The notes beneath the pieces are model-generated. The model was not told where the DNA came from. It ran no database searches and saw nothing but the letters and a program-made list of their open reading frames with translations. The translations under genes and the position numbers were made by a program. From Poecilobothrus nobilitatus (lineage: Eukaryota; Arthropoda; Insecta; Diptera; Dolichopodidae): DNA of 64,000 bases. Of this stretch, positions 1-14,789 are shown one piece after another. Position 1 is the first letter of the stretch; every line of letters begins with the position of its first letter. The stretch spans positions 5,394,001 to 5,458,000 of the forward strand of contig OX352773.1 of the NCBI GenBank assembly GCA_947095535.1. Reading direction: 5' to 3'.

Positions 1-4
1 CAAT

Positions 5-644
5 GGGCCTTTCCACACGAGTACTGTCCTCTTTCGTTTCGTGACTACTTTTCTCTTTTTTTTATTTCTACAATGTTCCTCTCGATAGTCGTTACTTTTA
101 TATGTGTGTGTAAATATTTCATTTTAAAACAAAATTTGTTGTGAAAGGTAGATAATAAACATAAAAAAAACACGCATAAAACAAATACATTTTTTTTTGT
201 ATTTAAGTAACATAAGATTTTTTTGACTGTAATTTTTGAATATATATTAAGTATATATGTATGTACCTAGAAATAGAATAAACTGTACTGTGCACATAAT
301 TTCTTTTTGTCAATAGAATATATTTTAATAATTTCATCGAGTGAAAGATCAAAAATCACTTTACTTTTTTAAAAATTTGCTGCGACCGTTTCAAAAACTT
401 TTTTCTTTAATTTTCCAAACGAGAATGAAACGTATGTACACATAAAATTTTTTTGACCCTCATAAAAATTTTAATTTCAGTTTTTGTTTGTGTTAGTGGA
501 CTAAATTTTTAAACTCTAAAATTTTGGTTTAAAAAATTACTCATAAAAATGCCCACCACAAATTTAGTTTATAGGCAAGAGGGAATGAAACGAAGGTAAA
601 AGTAAAAAATGACGAAAGAGGACACTACTCGTGTGGAAAGGCCT
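5..644. mobile_element. ~640-bp non-autonomous DNA transposon (PIF/Harbinger-like MITE?)
   Basis: The two ends are inverted repeats of about 33 bp with two mismatches: GGGCCTTTCCACACGAG at the left and its complement at the right, extending into TGTCCTCTTTCG. A 3-bp AAT flanks both ends (2-4 and 645-647), consistent with a target duplication. No coding capacity is seen inside. The GGGCC terminus and 3-bp duplication resemble PIF/Harbinger (Tourist-type) elements, but the usual target is TWA, so the superfamily is inference. A second element of almost identical length with the same first ten bases lies at 39,497-40,138. Confidence 0.7.
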
Positions 645-647
645 AAT

Positions 648-3600
648 AGCACAAACAAATAACGTAAGTTATTGCAGATTATTTTATTTTGTTATATGTA
701 TTTAAAAATATCCTATAAATTTACGTCATAACTAATTTCCTTGTTGATATCTCTTTTGTTATTCTGCATTTTTTTGTTTTATAATGAAATATTTAAAATA
801 TTAAGTGCTATGATTGCCCGGTGCATTTTCTATTTTTTTTTTTTTTTATAATAATCACGTTTGCATTTTTAGCTATACATAAATTTTTAATATTTGTTTT
901 TTTTTTTTTTTTATTTTAAATCCTAGAACGAATTCTAACAACCATCAAGAAGTAAAAAAAAAATTTTTTTTTTGTAATCAATATAAAAAATAGAACAAAA
1001 AAGCAAAAAAAAAAAATAAATGAATTCTAAAAAAAGTGAAAACAAAAACTTCCCTTTATTTCAAATAAAATCCTTTTTTTTTCAAATTAATTTCATTTGT
1101 AGTGGTTTTGTTAAAAATATTTTTTCCTTGTTTTTTTAAAATTTAATGTAAGCATATTGATATTATCCTAAAAAAAAAAATATTAAAACGAATAAATAGG
1201 AAATTTCGGTTAAACAATTTAATTCTAGGATCGAATTAAATGTATTATCAGGATACTTTAAAAATTAAATAAAAAATAAATTTTGATCTAAAAACCAAGT
1301 GAAACCTATATATTTTAAAATGATACAAAAATTTAAATAACGCTCAAATATCTTAAAACCAATCTTATATTTTACAAGTTTTACCGCTGATTCAAATATT
1401 AATCTACATCTCACTTTCATACCTGTATTCTAATTGACAGACGACCATTTGATAAAATTATCGGAATTGTTTGAGAAATTTTTGCTGTACAAAAATAGAC
1501 ATGTGACAAAATTGTCAGCAAATTATAGCTACACATTTTTAATCACAATTTTCTTATGATTACATTTTTGATTTGTGTATTATGTATTAAATAATTTTTC
1601 AGCTTTAAATTATATTAGAATATTTATATGAATGATGATATTTGTATGAATGGTATAAAGGTAATAACAAATTTCCTTCCGTTTGTAACGCTGTAAAAGA
1701 AGTAAGTATAAACTTTATAATATTACTAATATATATCACTTACTGAATCAATTTCAGTTCAACAATTTCAGTTGCAACCTTTGATATTAAGTATCACTTC
1801 CAAATTATTACAATGTACAAAGCGAGCGACTCTTATAGTATGATGAATTTTATTATTTTCTGTTTTATTCTTTAGAACTGAATCAATTTTATAAAAAATG
1901 TACTCAGCAGTCTATAATTTACTAATTCTAAATTTTTCTCTAAATTCGAAATCCGTTAAAATATTAAAATCATTATTTATTCCTTCAAATAAATATAAAT
2001 GTATATACGCGTTCAAAAAATAATTTTGTTAAAGCTACCTTTTAATTTTATAACTTTAGCTTTTATTTTTTAAAATTTATGAACAAAAATTTTAAAATAA
2101 TCAAAATTAATTAATAATAAGTCTTCACGGATATTGAATCATCTATAGAAAAACTACTAATAAATTACTATTTTGTCAAACTGTCACAACAATTTTGTCC
2201 GCAAAACTTTGACAAATGTCAAAATTGGTAGAATATGTAAATTTCTTTATGAAACGAAAAATTTGACATTTTTTTTTCATTATTATTTAATTTATTATTA
2301 AAGAATAGATAGTGTTCCATTTCACTTTATTCAACTAGACTTAAACGATCTTTCAAATATTAATGTAATTCTTCAGTTTCACATATAACTTTTTTAAACC
2401 AATTGTCGATCAATTATATTTTATGATATTCACAACCTAACGTTCAATTTTGAATACCACATTATTATCCCAATTCAAATCAAAATAAAAACATCATTCT
2501 GTATAAGATTTAAAAATTTAAAACGTACATAGTACATACGTATAGAATAAAAAAGGATAATGCACAAAAAAAGAATATTATTGTATAGTTACTGTATATA
2601 GAACTTCTGTGTTACATTATTCAAAATAAAAAAAAAAAAAAAAAAAAAAAAAATAAAAAAAAAAAAAAATAAGATAGTAAAAACTAACAATGACATTTCG
2701 GAAAATCAACAAATAAAATCAGAAATATTCATACAAACAAACACAAAAGATGAATTTATTGGTGTAGTGGTTAATTTTTTGTTCTACATATTTTTTATTC
2801 AAAAATTACGCTTCAAAATATTCTTGTAACACGGAATTAAAATTGTACACATTTACACACTATTTTTTCATAAATATAAATATACATACATACAAACGTA
2901 ATACATAGAAATATTCATAAAATTAAATATGAACATACACATACACAAGCAGTGTTGTTTAAATCCTCGTAAATGATTGAAAAGTTAAAATATCCAGTTT
3001 AAAAAAGTATAAATAAATATAACAAAAAAGGGATATCGTAAGTTTAAAAACATCTGCCCTCTTGCAATTTATTATTCACGTTTTTTTTTTTTGTGTTATG
3101 TTATAGTGTGTGTAACAGTGAATTACCGGGTACAATTATAGGTAACAAATATAAAAAAATGAAAATAAAATTAAAAAAAAAAAAAAATTGAAATTCAGGA
3201 CCTTTCAAAAGTGTTTTTAAATAAATTTTGTAAACAATTTCTTAAAATTTATATTTTGTGTATGTGTAGGTTTATACTTTTTTTTTTGTTTTGGTTGCTA
3301 TACTACAATGTTACAAGTAAATTCTGCTAAAATCTTGGGGTAGTTCTAGGATTTTGGTTTTTCATAATATTAGGGGATGTTATTTGTTTTTTTTTTGTTT
3401 AATTTTTGATTTTATTTTATTTTTGTTTATATTTTAACTGCGTTATTTTTACGATCTAATAACAAGTTATTTCAATGATATATAGCTTAATATTAATATT
3501 TCCAATTTTTTTTTAAGGATATAATAATACACATAAAAATATTATACGATAAAAAATAACAAAAATAAAAAATAATATAAATAAGGAAAGGAAATTAACA

Positions 3601-3834
3601 TATTATTATGAGTACATATTTAAAAAGTTAAAAAAAATATGGAAAGAAGAACTGGGTAGGACTTTAAGTGTTTAAAAAATTATAAGCATATATGACAAGT
3701 TAAGCCCAAATTTTTAGACTTTCTTTTTTAAAAACAATAAAGAAGTTTTGCATTTTCTTAGTAACTAATTTACGGTTTAATTAAATTACTCGATATATTT
3801 ATATTTTTTTTTTATTCGACAAACTGGTCTAATA
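648..3834. other. AT-rich noncoding stretch
   Basis: I see no gene, exon or RNA. The stretch holds homopolymer runs, notably a broken poly(A) of about 40 bp at 2628-2669, and scattered TACATA-type microsatellites. Confidence 0.6.
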
Positions 3835-4148
3835 TTGGATCTACAATGAACGCTTTTCTTACGCTTTTTAGACGCATCAAAGTATCAAGTAGAGTTAAAT
3901 GTATTGAATTGTGGGGAAGTGTCTACAATAAACGCTACCATGACACAGTCATAAAAAAAATTGTTCTTCTTTAGGCTTTGAGGTGTCAAATAATTAAATA
4001 TACTATCAAAATAAAAGATAAAGAGAAGCTATTTTTTGTTACGTAAGTATGGAAGTACATTTTATAAATTACGATTTACGATTTCATTGTTGACACTCTT
4101 TTATAGATTACATTAAGAGAAAATAACGAAAGCGTTAGTTGTAGATAC
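3835..4148. repeat. ~310-bp imperfect inverted-repeat element
   Basis: The left end reads ATCTACAATGAACGCTTTTC (3839-3858). The right end, complemented, reads ATCTACAACTAACGCTTTCG (about 4127-4146), so roughly 26 bp match with about five differences. A third, direct, copy of the motif (TCTACAATAAACGCT) lies inside at about 3922-3936. There is no coding capacity. It may be an old MITE, but I could not find a target-site duplication. Confidence 0.4.
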
Positions 4149-5684
4149 AGCATAAAGTAATAAAACTCATTTTAAAAATTAAATTAGAAAAATGTTTTAT
4201 AAATTTTGTCAAATATTTCGTTTTATATGACAAAAAATGAAAAAACTTATAAATTTTAAATGACAATAAGGATCAAATTCTTATTAAACTAAGTTATAAG
4301 TTATAAATTCAGATATTTAATTTTGATAATAAATTTTGTATAAATGCTTACAAGTATATACTACTACTTTTATCAATTCTTAAAAAAGTGTATGCTATAA
4401 TCTATGTAACATATACTCATTGTCAAGTAAATGCAAGAAAAAAGGTCAATAGCCATATTGGTAGTTAAATATACCATGTATTTTTTTTTTATTTTTTGCT
4501 TCAATAAATTTACAAACATTCTAAATTTATTGCAAAGGACTATATACATTTATATATATGGGTATGTATGTATGTATGTATGGATACATATTGTATATGA
4601 ATAAATACAAAAAGCAAAAAAAAAAACTTAATATTATAAAATATCTTAATAAATAGGACAAAGGTTTAATGATCGTCAAAAATGATTTGTAATGAAATGC
4701 AATGATGATGAGTAAAAATCATAAAAGGGCGAAACAAAAGTAATCAAGAAAAGAGAAAACAAAAAAAAAAAACAAATATTCAATACATTATACGATTTTT
4801 TTTTATTTTATCCTTCCCAAATTAACATTTATATAATATGAATATACTATAAAATAAAGAATAAGAGCAGATGAAATAATTAAGATTAACTTTAAGAATA
4901 CAATTATGCATTTATATATTTTTATTCAATGGGATTGGTTCGTGCTCTATAACTATATATTAAAATTCTTCTTATTTAAAAACTTAAAATTCTTCAAATT
5001 CTTACATTTTACATCCTTAAAATAAAATTATAATAATAATTCCTATATATAAAAACTATAACTCCTATTATAAAAAGAAGTCCTATTCAAAAATAATGTA
5101 TACAGGTTTAAAAGGGTTTTTTTTTTCGTTAAAACCTGGAGACGGTTTTTAAAATAAAAGACACTGTAACTTTTGTATATATATGAATATAAATATATGA
5201 AATAGTTATAAAAATTTATCTATAAAAGGAAAGATCAGGATGTCAAGGATTATATTTTGCAAATAATATTTAAAAAATTTTAGAAAACCAAATTGGTTTT
5301 ATTGTGCAAATATAAAACAGTATAGTAAACATAAACGGGCGCGATTGTTAACAATCAAAAAATATTCAAAAAAAAAATATTAATTTTTACTTTCATTTTT
5401 TTTCTTACTTTAAGAAACCAAGTACATATTATACATATATTATAAAATTTTAATATTTTTTAAATTAAAATAAATTTAAAAGACAGAATTTTAGTCACAC
5501 AGAAATAATATATGGGAAGATAGTTTTTTATAGGACCCTAGCTTTAGCTGTTTCGTCTCATGATTTTAAACATATAATTATATGAATAATGAGTTGCCAT
5601 TTTCCTTATAGCATGAAATTATAATTGTAATATACGAGTAAATCTATTCTTAAAAAAAAAAATAAAATAAATTATAGTTATAAG
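4149..5684. other. AT-rich noncoding stretch
   Basis: No gene is supported. A GTAT microsatellite occupies about 4562-4582, and short A/T runs make up the rest. Confidence 0.6.
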
Positions 5685-5693
5685 TTCTAAATT

Positions 5694-6537
5694 GGTGCGT
5701 GAAGGAAAAAATGTCCCAGAAAATAAAGTCGAATCTGAATTTGGGTACAAAAATTATTAGAAAGGATTTTTGAATTGGCTACAAAATCAGAATTCAATAA
5801 TTTATTTAGCAATAGTTGATTTTGTCTTACACAGATTTTGAAAAGTAGGATTTTAGAAAACGGGATTTTGAAAAAGCGAGATTAAAAATGTTGGCCTTTC
5901 GTACGTGACGTATTACTTTACTTACATATTATGTTTTTATTTTACTCTGTAGTAAAATAGTAATAATATTAATAAGAAAACAGTGGAGGTTGCCTTCAAT
6001 AATTACCTCATGTAGTAAGGTGTTATATACTACTACTAGTTGTAACTGTTGTAACGGCTATAGTCACTGTTAGCAAAATAATAATAATAATAGATGGATT
6101 CATTGCTTCCTTTCAATCGCACTCCCAATTCAATGTTTTCGTATCCATTTCCTATCCTTTCCTATCCCTACTCCCTAGTCAATATACTGTGTTCGCAGGT
6201 AAGGGTTTCATCCCATTATATTGGCTAAAGGGGGAGGTGCGTTTAGTCAGTAAGAATCTGACACTACCAAGGGGGAAATTCTTGGTGTCTTTGGAAAATT
6301 CCCACCTCCCTTAGCAAAAAAAAAATTAAATTAAAATTTCAGAATCATATTTCAGAAATTTTTTTATTATAAAAATAAAATTCGACTTTATTTTCTTTTC
6401 AATTTCGTCATTATTTCTTTTTGAAAACGGTAATAAAATCGAATTTCGAAAATCGTGATTTTGGTTTTATTTCCACATCGAAAAGAAAATAAATCCGATT
6501 CGACTTTATTGCCTATGGGGCATTATTTCCGATCACC
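5694..6537. mobile_element. DNA transposon with 9-bp TSD, carrying a nested repeat
   Basis: TTCTAAATT is perfectly duplicated at 5685-5693 and 6538-6546. The enclosed ends are imperfect inverted repeats starting GGTG and sharing AATAAAGTCGAATC (left about 5723-5737, right about 6496-6510 complemented). A further reverse copy of the AAAATAAAGTCGAAT motif lies at about 6379-6396. No transposase is visible. A 9-bp duplication suggests a Mutator-like element; if the first base is excluded, an 8-bp hAT duplication is possible. The interior (5990-6325) is a separate repeat present twice more in the window, so the host element would be about 508 bp without it. Confidence 0.7.
5990..6325 (+). repeat. 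Dispersed repeat family R1, copy 1 (A-tailed, SINE-like)
   Basis: It starts near TTGCCTTCAATAATTACC and ends in CCCACCTCCCTTAGC followed by nine A. It shares long blocks with copies at 31,029-31,326 (opposite strand) and 53,920-54,147. Shared landmarks include GTTCGCAGGTAAGGGTTTCA, TTAGTCAGTAAGAATCTGA and ACTACCAAGGG. The A-rich end suggests retroposition, but I found no convincing duplication around it and no clear tRNA head. Confidence 0.7.
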
Positions 6538-6546
6538 TTCTAAATT

Positions 6547-9500
6547 GTAGTATAAAAGCTGCCTAAAATCAACAAAACCATATATAAAACACATTCATTT
6601 CTATTGGAATTGATAAAAGGGTTTTAAAATTGTATAGTAGCTTAGTTATGAGTATGAAATACCATAATTTGCCAAAAAATTGCAAAAAAATCAATGTAAA
6701 TGAAAACAAATTATAATTTCTAAAAGATAGTTTCAATAAATTGAACCACATTTAAACTTGGTCCATGATTAAAAAAAAAACATGAAATATTTCGAAATTA
6801 ATTACAATGTTAAAATTAGATAATATGTATATTGGGCATATTTAGTATCGGTTCTATTTTCATACACAAAAAGACAGTACATATCTTATAATATATCTTA
6901 TAATTTATATTAAAAATAGTTATATGTTCTTTAATTCTTTTACAGTTTTACGAAGGGATAAAATATTAATAATTAAATATAAAATTAATTACTGTTTCTG
7001 TTAATTGTTCCAAGTTCTCAGGAAAAACTCTATATACCCACTAGTTATATTTCAAGCAGTATACAACAAAATCTATATTTTATAAATTAATATTTTATAA
7101 GTTGAATTCAAATTGTAATAAAAACAATGTTTGTGTTCCTTTTACACGAAAAGAGTAGTAAAAAGTAGTTAGGAGTAGTTCATAAATGGAATGCTAATAT
7201 GTATATATTAAATAATATTTGCATAAATTTGTTCCTTAAACAACTACAACTATATATAATAAAAAATTTGAAATGTTATCATTATTATTATTGTTATTTT
7301 TATTTTTTAATATAAATATTGTCACGTGCTTAAATTTTATTTACAACTAATACTAAATTAAAAATCCTTTTAAAATAAAATTTTCTTTTTTAATTAAAAA
7401 AATTTATTTATATTTTAATAATAAAAGAAATTCTTTTGTTATAACAAGAATTATTTTATTGTATTTTGTATTTATATATAAATATACAGAAGAGTTTCTT
7501 TTTATAATATTGTTATAAATAAAAATAAAAAATAAAAAAGAATTACTTTTAATAATCCCCTAAAAAATGCAAGTCAATGACCCTTTTATATTATTAACTG
7601 AAACAAAAACAAAAAAAAAGGAGAAAAAAAAAACTTTAAGAAATTTCTAAAAATAATTTCTGTCATATGGATGAGTTCGTCTTCTTTGAAACATTCTAGT
7701 TGGAAATTTTTCTTTTTTTATTTTTTTTTTTTTTGTTTTATCTATCTATATATCTTTCTTAATTTCTCTTTCCTTTTAGACTTTATATTTTCTTTCATTT
7801 CTTACATTAAAAAATCCATCATTTCATTACTAAATACCACGATGTTCATATATATGAAATTCCTGGCATTCAAATGCATCATTTTTTTATTTTTAATATT
7901 TTTGTATGTTATGGACTAAATGACTATAAGAAACTTCGCAATGGTCCTTTCTTTGTTTTTATCATATTGTTATGTTGGTTGGAAAATCTAACAATACAAT
8001 TGATAGATTATGAAAGAAGAAAAAAAGGATGGATAGATGGTTGATGTGTTCCATATGGTTCATCATATATCGGTGTTTGTTTTTTTTTTTATTTTTTAAA
8101 CTAGACTTAAGGATGAACTTCTGTCTCAAGGAATAATTTTTTTATAATAGATCAAACCTATAAGGTTATACCATGCAGAGAAAAAATAATTTATTTTGTT
8201 ATCCATAAATTAAACCTTGATCACGGCTTGGAATTAAGAAAAACAAAGAAAAATATAAAAATCAAGAATAAAAAATGTCAGATGCTCGTTTTTGTTGATT
8301 TTGGGTAAAAAAAAAATTTATAATTTTTTGTTATAAAAAATAGTGAATATGAAGAAATGATTGTTTTTTTTTTTTTCTTTTTTGGAAAGAATTAATTTCA
8401 TTTAATATAATGAAACTTGAGAATAAAAGGTAATATTAGGAATAGGTGGGGTCAAAGTGTCAATTTTTCCTATTTTATTAAATATTCGTTCAGTTGGTCT
8501 CATAAATATGGGCATAAATATTTATGTAATAAATTAAGATGAAGAACTGAGTTTCGATTGAAATCAATTAAGTATTGAACTAATAAAAAAATAGCATATG
8601 GAAAATAAAAAAAAATTTCCTTTCGGTAATAATAAATTACATATTATTGCATAAGTTGCTAAAAGTTATATTTTTAGCACGAATGACGTATTGTTTAAGT
8701 CCCCGGCACTTTATAAAATCTTGTGTTCAAATTCCGGTCACGTTAAATCCAATAGTAGTTTATATCGTAAAAGTCTATATCATAATATAAAATAAATAAT
8801 TAAAATATAATAATTATTTTATATAATCTTAGCTTCAATCTTTCTGACTTTGTGTATGTCATATACGCCTTATAGGAGTGAAATGAGGGGAAATTTTTTA
8901 ACACATATAAATAAAAGAATAAAATTACTATAAAAAAATATCTCACAGTTTCTAAAAGATCCAAAATTTGTTTTTTCATTTCAGATTCGAAATTATATTT
9001 TCGTTTTTTGAGAAATCGCATTTGATCAAAATTAATAATTAGTGTTTTCTGTAAATGTCTCAAAAATTCAATTAATATGAAAAAAAAAATAGATAAAACT
9101 TTCTATATTATGCATACTTTGCTTTCCTTTAGTTTAAGAAAAATTTTGGAAACCTGTAAAAAAATCAATATTTAATTTTTAAAGTTTTGGTACTGCATCT
9201 CTCATTCTGTTCTCTTATTCATATAGAATCAAATCATTATTTTACGCTCATCCTGATGTTTAATAGACCCCATTATATGACTACCACTGTTTGTAATTAT
9301 AATAAAATATCGAAATTTTTCACCCCAAAAAAAGTCAGTTTTTTTATTTTAAACTCAAATACAATAAAATAAAAAAAAATATCTTCAATTTTAGAAAAAT
9401 TAAATAAAATAACAATTTTCCGAAGAATGTCTGAAATTAATCCATGCATAAACAAAAACCAGTATTTTTAATAAAGTTTTTCTTTAGAAATTTCCTTCTC

Positions 9501-12500
9501 CGTTAAAAAAACAAAATCCTCAGCTAATGGATTATACAACGCAAGAATATATAGCACACGTCAAGATAGATCACAGTTCCCCTTTTTATTGCTTTTTGAT
9601 TTTTTGACAAATTTTTTTTAATAAAATTTCGATTTCGAAAAAATTCAGTTTTTTTACTAAATAAAAATTTAAAAAAAAAACTCCCTTCATAATTAAGTGC
9701 AGTATATTGACAGGATAATTAGGAAACCTTGTAGTTAATAAATTAAAAAAAAAAAAATGAAAAAAGGGAAAACTACAAATGAAAAAATATTACAAAGGAA
9801 GTTAAGCATATAATTACAGGAAATGAAGTACGTATATATTAATTTTTTTATTTTATTTTAAGTTACTTGATCTAATCAGTTCCAATATTCGAAATTACAT
9901 TTCTAAATAAAAATTTTGCATTGCAGGAAATCTTGAATCATCGTTGGGTTTAATATAATTTTAAAAGTTTTAAAGGATTTCAGGATTTTAAAAGTTTTAA
10001 AGGATTTAAATTAATTAAAAATATAAAAATTTATTTGTATTATAAAATATTTTACAGATTTCTTTAAAAAAAAAAAATACTAAGAAATACTTCCGAAAAT
10101 TGATTATCTTTAAGTATGATCTATATTCAAAAAATAGCTAGGGGGTAAGTAAATAATTTATATTGAAGTATAATGACGAGAGTTTCAAAGTATGGTTTTA
10201 ATCATCAAATCTACATCTATATATATATATGTGTATAAAGTCTTATATATACATATATTATACCCATACTTTTGATTAGAAAAAACCTTAACTCGAAAAT
10301 TCCTAAATCTGAACTCTTATAGCAAAAGAACTTTTTATGTTAACTAAATTATAAGTTTAATATGGCACTTTAATGTCCGTTACCCTTTACAGCCTTTTTT
10401 ATATTTTATTTATATTAAGATAATTTTGCATATACATACATATGTACATACATATGTAAATGTTATATGATGTGCCTTATGTGAAAAATGAAACCTTAAG
10501 AAAGCGAATTTTTGAAAATTAAAATACAATAAAATATTCCTGGGAATTATCCTTCACTTTATTCACTTTTCCACTTTTTCCCTTTTCATTCTCCAAATTT
10601 TCAAAAATAAATTAATAACAAACGACTCCTTGGTAAAAATTTAAAAACTTGTGAAATATATGAATTGTGATTATGTCTAAATGAATCCTATTTACAACTA
10701 GGGAAACAAAGAAAACAAAAATCACATATATATAAGTAGGTATATATATATATATGTATATATGTATATTCATTTAAGTATATATACCTACACGAACAAC
10801 CACAACAATTTCTCCCCTTCCCCAAAATAAAAATAAATTATACCAAATCACATTTAAATGGTGTACGTTTGCAAACACATCATAAAGTTTTTGCCTTATT
10901 ATAAAAATTTTTATATTTTTTTGACAGGATATTTTGTATTTTATCAAATGCGATTTGCAATCAAAATAATAGTTATTTTCATATTATTTCTTACATATTA
11001 TTTTTCTTTGTTGCAATGACGACGTCATAATATCGTATATCACATACATATTGTCATATTATTATATTATCGAATCGAATCAGATCGTATTATAGTTCGT
11101 TACGATATCATTTTTCTTTTATCAACAAAACATCAAATTTTTTTTATAAAATCAAATTAAACCGTATCATTTTTTTTTATTTTTATTTTGATTATTATCC
11201 TTAAGCCAAGATATGTACGTACAAGTATATCTACATAAACATATCCATACATACATATTAATAATAAACCCATTGTTTTTCATTCGGAAACTGTGTACAT
11301 TTTGTAACAAAAAAAAAAAGAAAAAACATTTATGTCAATTCGCCTTGTCAAAAATTTACAAAAACAAAATTAAGGCGAAAATAAAGCAAGCCAACAAAAA
11401 AATTAATTGGGTTTTTCATTCCCTTTCAAAATTAAAAAGAATAAAATACAACTGGAAAAGTGGAAAGTGAAATATTGAACAATAAGATAATTTTATTTAA
11501 GTTTTTATACGTATATATTATATGTGTATATAATATATGTATGCATATACACATAAATACGTATTTTTAAACAAAATATATACACATATATGTATATGTA
11601 TGTATATATATAAAATTTTTTGGGTGCAATATAATGAAACAATATTAAATATACTATATACAAATACAGGATATTCAGGATATTAAACACAAAATTTTTT
11701 GTGTGTTCTTATTCTATTGTTTTTATTTTTTTATTTATTTATTTTTTTCTTATTGTTTCATTTTTATCATTCACGTGTTCAATGTTGTTGATCGTCTTTC
11801 CTGTTATTATTAAAATTATTTTATTGTAAATATCTGTACCTTTATCCATATACATTCATATATGAATTTAATGTTCGCATTTACTAAAAATATATGTATA
11901 TGTTTGTATATGTATGTATTATTTCCTTATGCATTTGGGTATTTGTGAAATATATTTTTTGACGTACGTACGTAACTTTTCAAAAAAAAAAAAAAAAGAG
12001 AATTTGTATTTTATTAAAAATAAAAAGTGCAAAAAGGGGGATGAAATAAGATGGATGATACTGTGCGTGTATGTGTGTATAATATTTACTATAAAAATTG
12101 CAAAGGGGTTGGTTTTTTTTCTTTTGTAAAACTTTGTTTTGAAGGGTGCAATTTTTTGTTTATTTTTTTTTTTTGCATTAAATTCTAGTATAGTAGCAAT
12201 ATATCATAGTGCTTCTCGAATAGGACTTTTTTTTATTTTTGTGTTAAATGCTTTTATATTTTGTACATAGCTATTAACAATAAAATATATGTATATACAT
12301 ATGTACATATTATCTCGGTATATATTTATATATAAGTAAGTATGTATATCATTTTTGGTATTACAGAAACGAAAACTGTAGAAAAGATAATAAAAGAATT
12401 GTTTTCTTTATTTTTTTCTGATAAAAAAAAAAAAAGGTTTCAGGATGTTCAGATGTAAGTATGTACGTACATACATATATGATGAAATTCTAGAAGTGAA

Positions 12501-14789
12501 TAAAAATAATATTAAAATTGAATAGAAATGGGATCAATTCATTTCTTGATAAGATGAAAGTGTATTGTAAAATAAAAAGAAAATAAAAATATATAAAAAA
12601 AAATAAACAAAATAACCAAAAGAAAATCAATTTTTTTTAACCAATAAAGGTTTTATTTTTAAATATTTTAAGCAGAAAAAGTTCTTTTAATATTTTAGTA
12701 AAATGCTTCTTGTATTATATATTAGTTTATGTATATCGTATTATATTCATTATGTACATAGATATATGTATGTACATACATATTATGTATGTATATATTT
12801 CATGTTCATACCGTAGTAATACAGAAATATTAAATAATTGCACGTGGGGCATTAATCAAATCTAACAAAATGTTTCTATACAACTTTAATACTATTGACT
12901 TATTAAAAGCTTTATATAAAATAGATATTAAACTTGGCTTTCATATTTTAACGTCATATAAAGCAAAATAAAACTTTATACCTACTCATTTTTTTTAACA
13001 CTAAGATGCGACTATACTTCTTTTGATTCACTAATAAATTTAATTTTTTATGAATTAAAAAAGAAGAAATAGTTACATTTGTACAAAATTTTATAGAAGA
13101 ATCTTTTTTTTTCTTAAAAATATTCTTTAGATTTCATTTTAAAAAATGATATAGACATTGTAATATCTACGTATTAAATTAAAAAATATAATTTCTATAA
13201 AAATTTTATTTAGTCATCACATCTCAATATAATAATACATGAATGTATGTACGTACCCCTCTTTTGAATTACGTCATTTTTAACGTCATATAAACAAATT
13301 TAAGTACGATAGATATACATATGTATGTAAGTATTAATATGTACTTTATAAAAATATTACAAGTGCTATAACTTTGTTTACTACAAAAATGTTTAAATAT
13401 TATAAATCTATATTAGAAGATTGATTAACACCTTAATTATTTGTATGTCCTTAATATAATAAACTAATTATACAATTTTACAAACAGGAATATAGACTTA
13501 AAATTGCGTAGTAAAATGTGTGACGTTGTTTTAGAGTTTTTTACGACTTCATAAATAATTTTTTTTATATCACTCTTGTATAGAATGATTTGATGTAGGG
13601 TTTTATAATATATGTATGTGTGTTTTATTATTTTAAATAGGTATGGGTACAATAATTTTAAATTTAACACATTTTATGTGATATATGTATGTACATATAC
13701 AACATATTTTGTATTTTGATATAGGAATATGTATGTAGATTGGTTCTAAATTTCATATATTTTCCACTTGTAATTATCATAATTCAAAGACAAAGAACAA
13801 AAAACAAAGTATAAGAACTAAATTAATTTATTTAACGTGACTTAAACCTTTATTTTTTAATTATTTTTTTTTTTTGTATTTTTTCCCTAGTTTTGGTAAA
13901 AGACATTTTAACTATAAAAGCCATCTTATAGATAAATTTCCATTTTTTGATACATGAAAAAATTATAAATCCTAAAATTTTATTTTTGCTGTAACAGAAA
14001 ATATTTAAAAAGTTAGCATTTTGGTTACTTATAGTTTTTTAAATAATTCGCTTCATTCAAGATACCTTTCAATTTTTATGATTTTATACATACATATGTA
14101 TGTATGTAAGTAAGTTTTTATACAGCAATAGATCACTCCTCTTCTATAGATAAACTCAATCAACCGATAAAAATAAATATTTAAAATATAAAAGTAAAGG
14201 AAAAACTGCATATGGATAAACAAAAGTGCACGCTTTTAACAATTCAGGAAATGGCTTTAAATTAATTTATATTACAATAGAATATGTATTTAAAAAAATT
14301 TAACATATTCTCAAAGTGACGTTTTGTTTTTTATTTTCGGTATTATGTATTTATGTATATACATAACCATATATACTCTAAATAATACATTGGCAAACTA
14401 TAGCACACTTCCATGTGCTACTATTTTTTATTGGTTTTATTTTCATATTTATAATAGAAAAATGTAAATTTTCAATGATATTAGATAGCAGGGCGCTAAA
14501 AAAAAAAAAAATTTATTAAAAATTAATAAAAGTTTTTAAAATAGATTTAACAGAAAAAAAAGAAGATATTTCATAAATGATTTTTTTTTCTTTTGTACAA
14601 TATAAATAGCTGTTTTTTTTTTTTAGACTATTGATGTACATTTTGTTATAAAAGACATAAAAGACAGGGGTTTGTAAACTTTTGAAAAAAAATTAAATTT
14701 AGTTTTTTTTTTAACTTATAATTGTATATTTGTACCTAGTCCAGATATCCAGAAACTTAAAAACTGAACTTATTTAAAAACAAAGTAGA
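6547..14789. other. Long AT-rich noncoding stretch
   Basis: No gene is supported. Short open frames are accidental products of A/T runs. Visible contents are dinucleotide and TATG/TACA microsatellites (for example about 10,739-10,770 and 12,765-12,800) and many poly(A)/poly(T) tracts. It could be intron or intergenic DNA. Confidence 0.6.

Noticed and set aside
8690..8755. B-box-like GTTCAAATTCC, possible tRNA or SINE
   Set aside because: No A box, no acceptor stem and no tail could be found.
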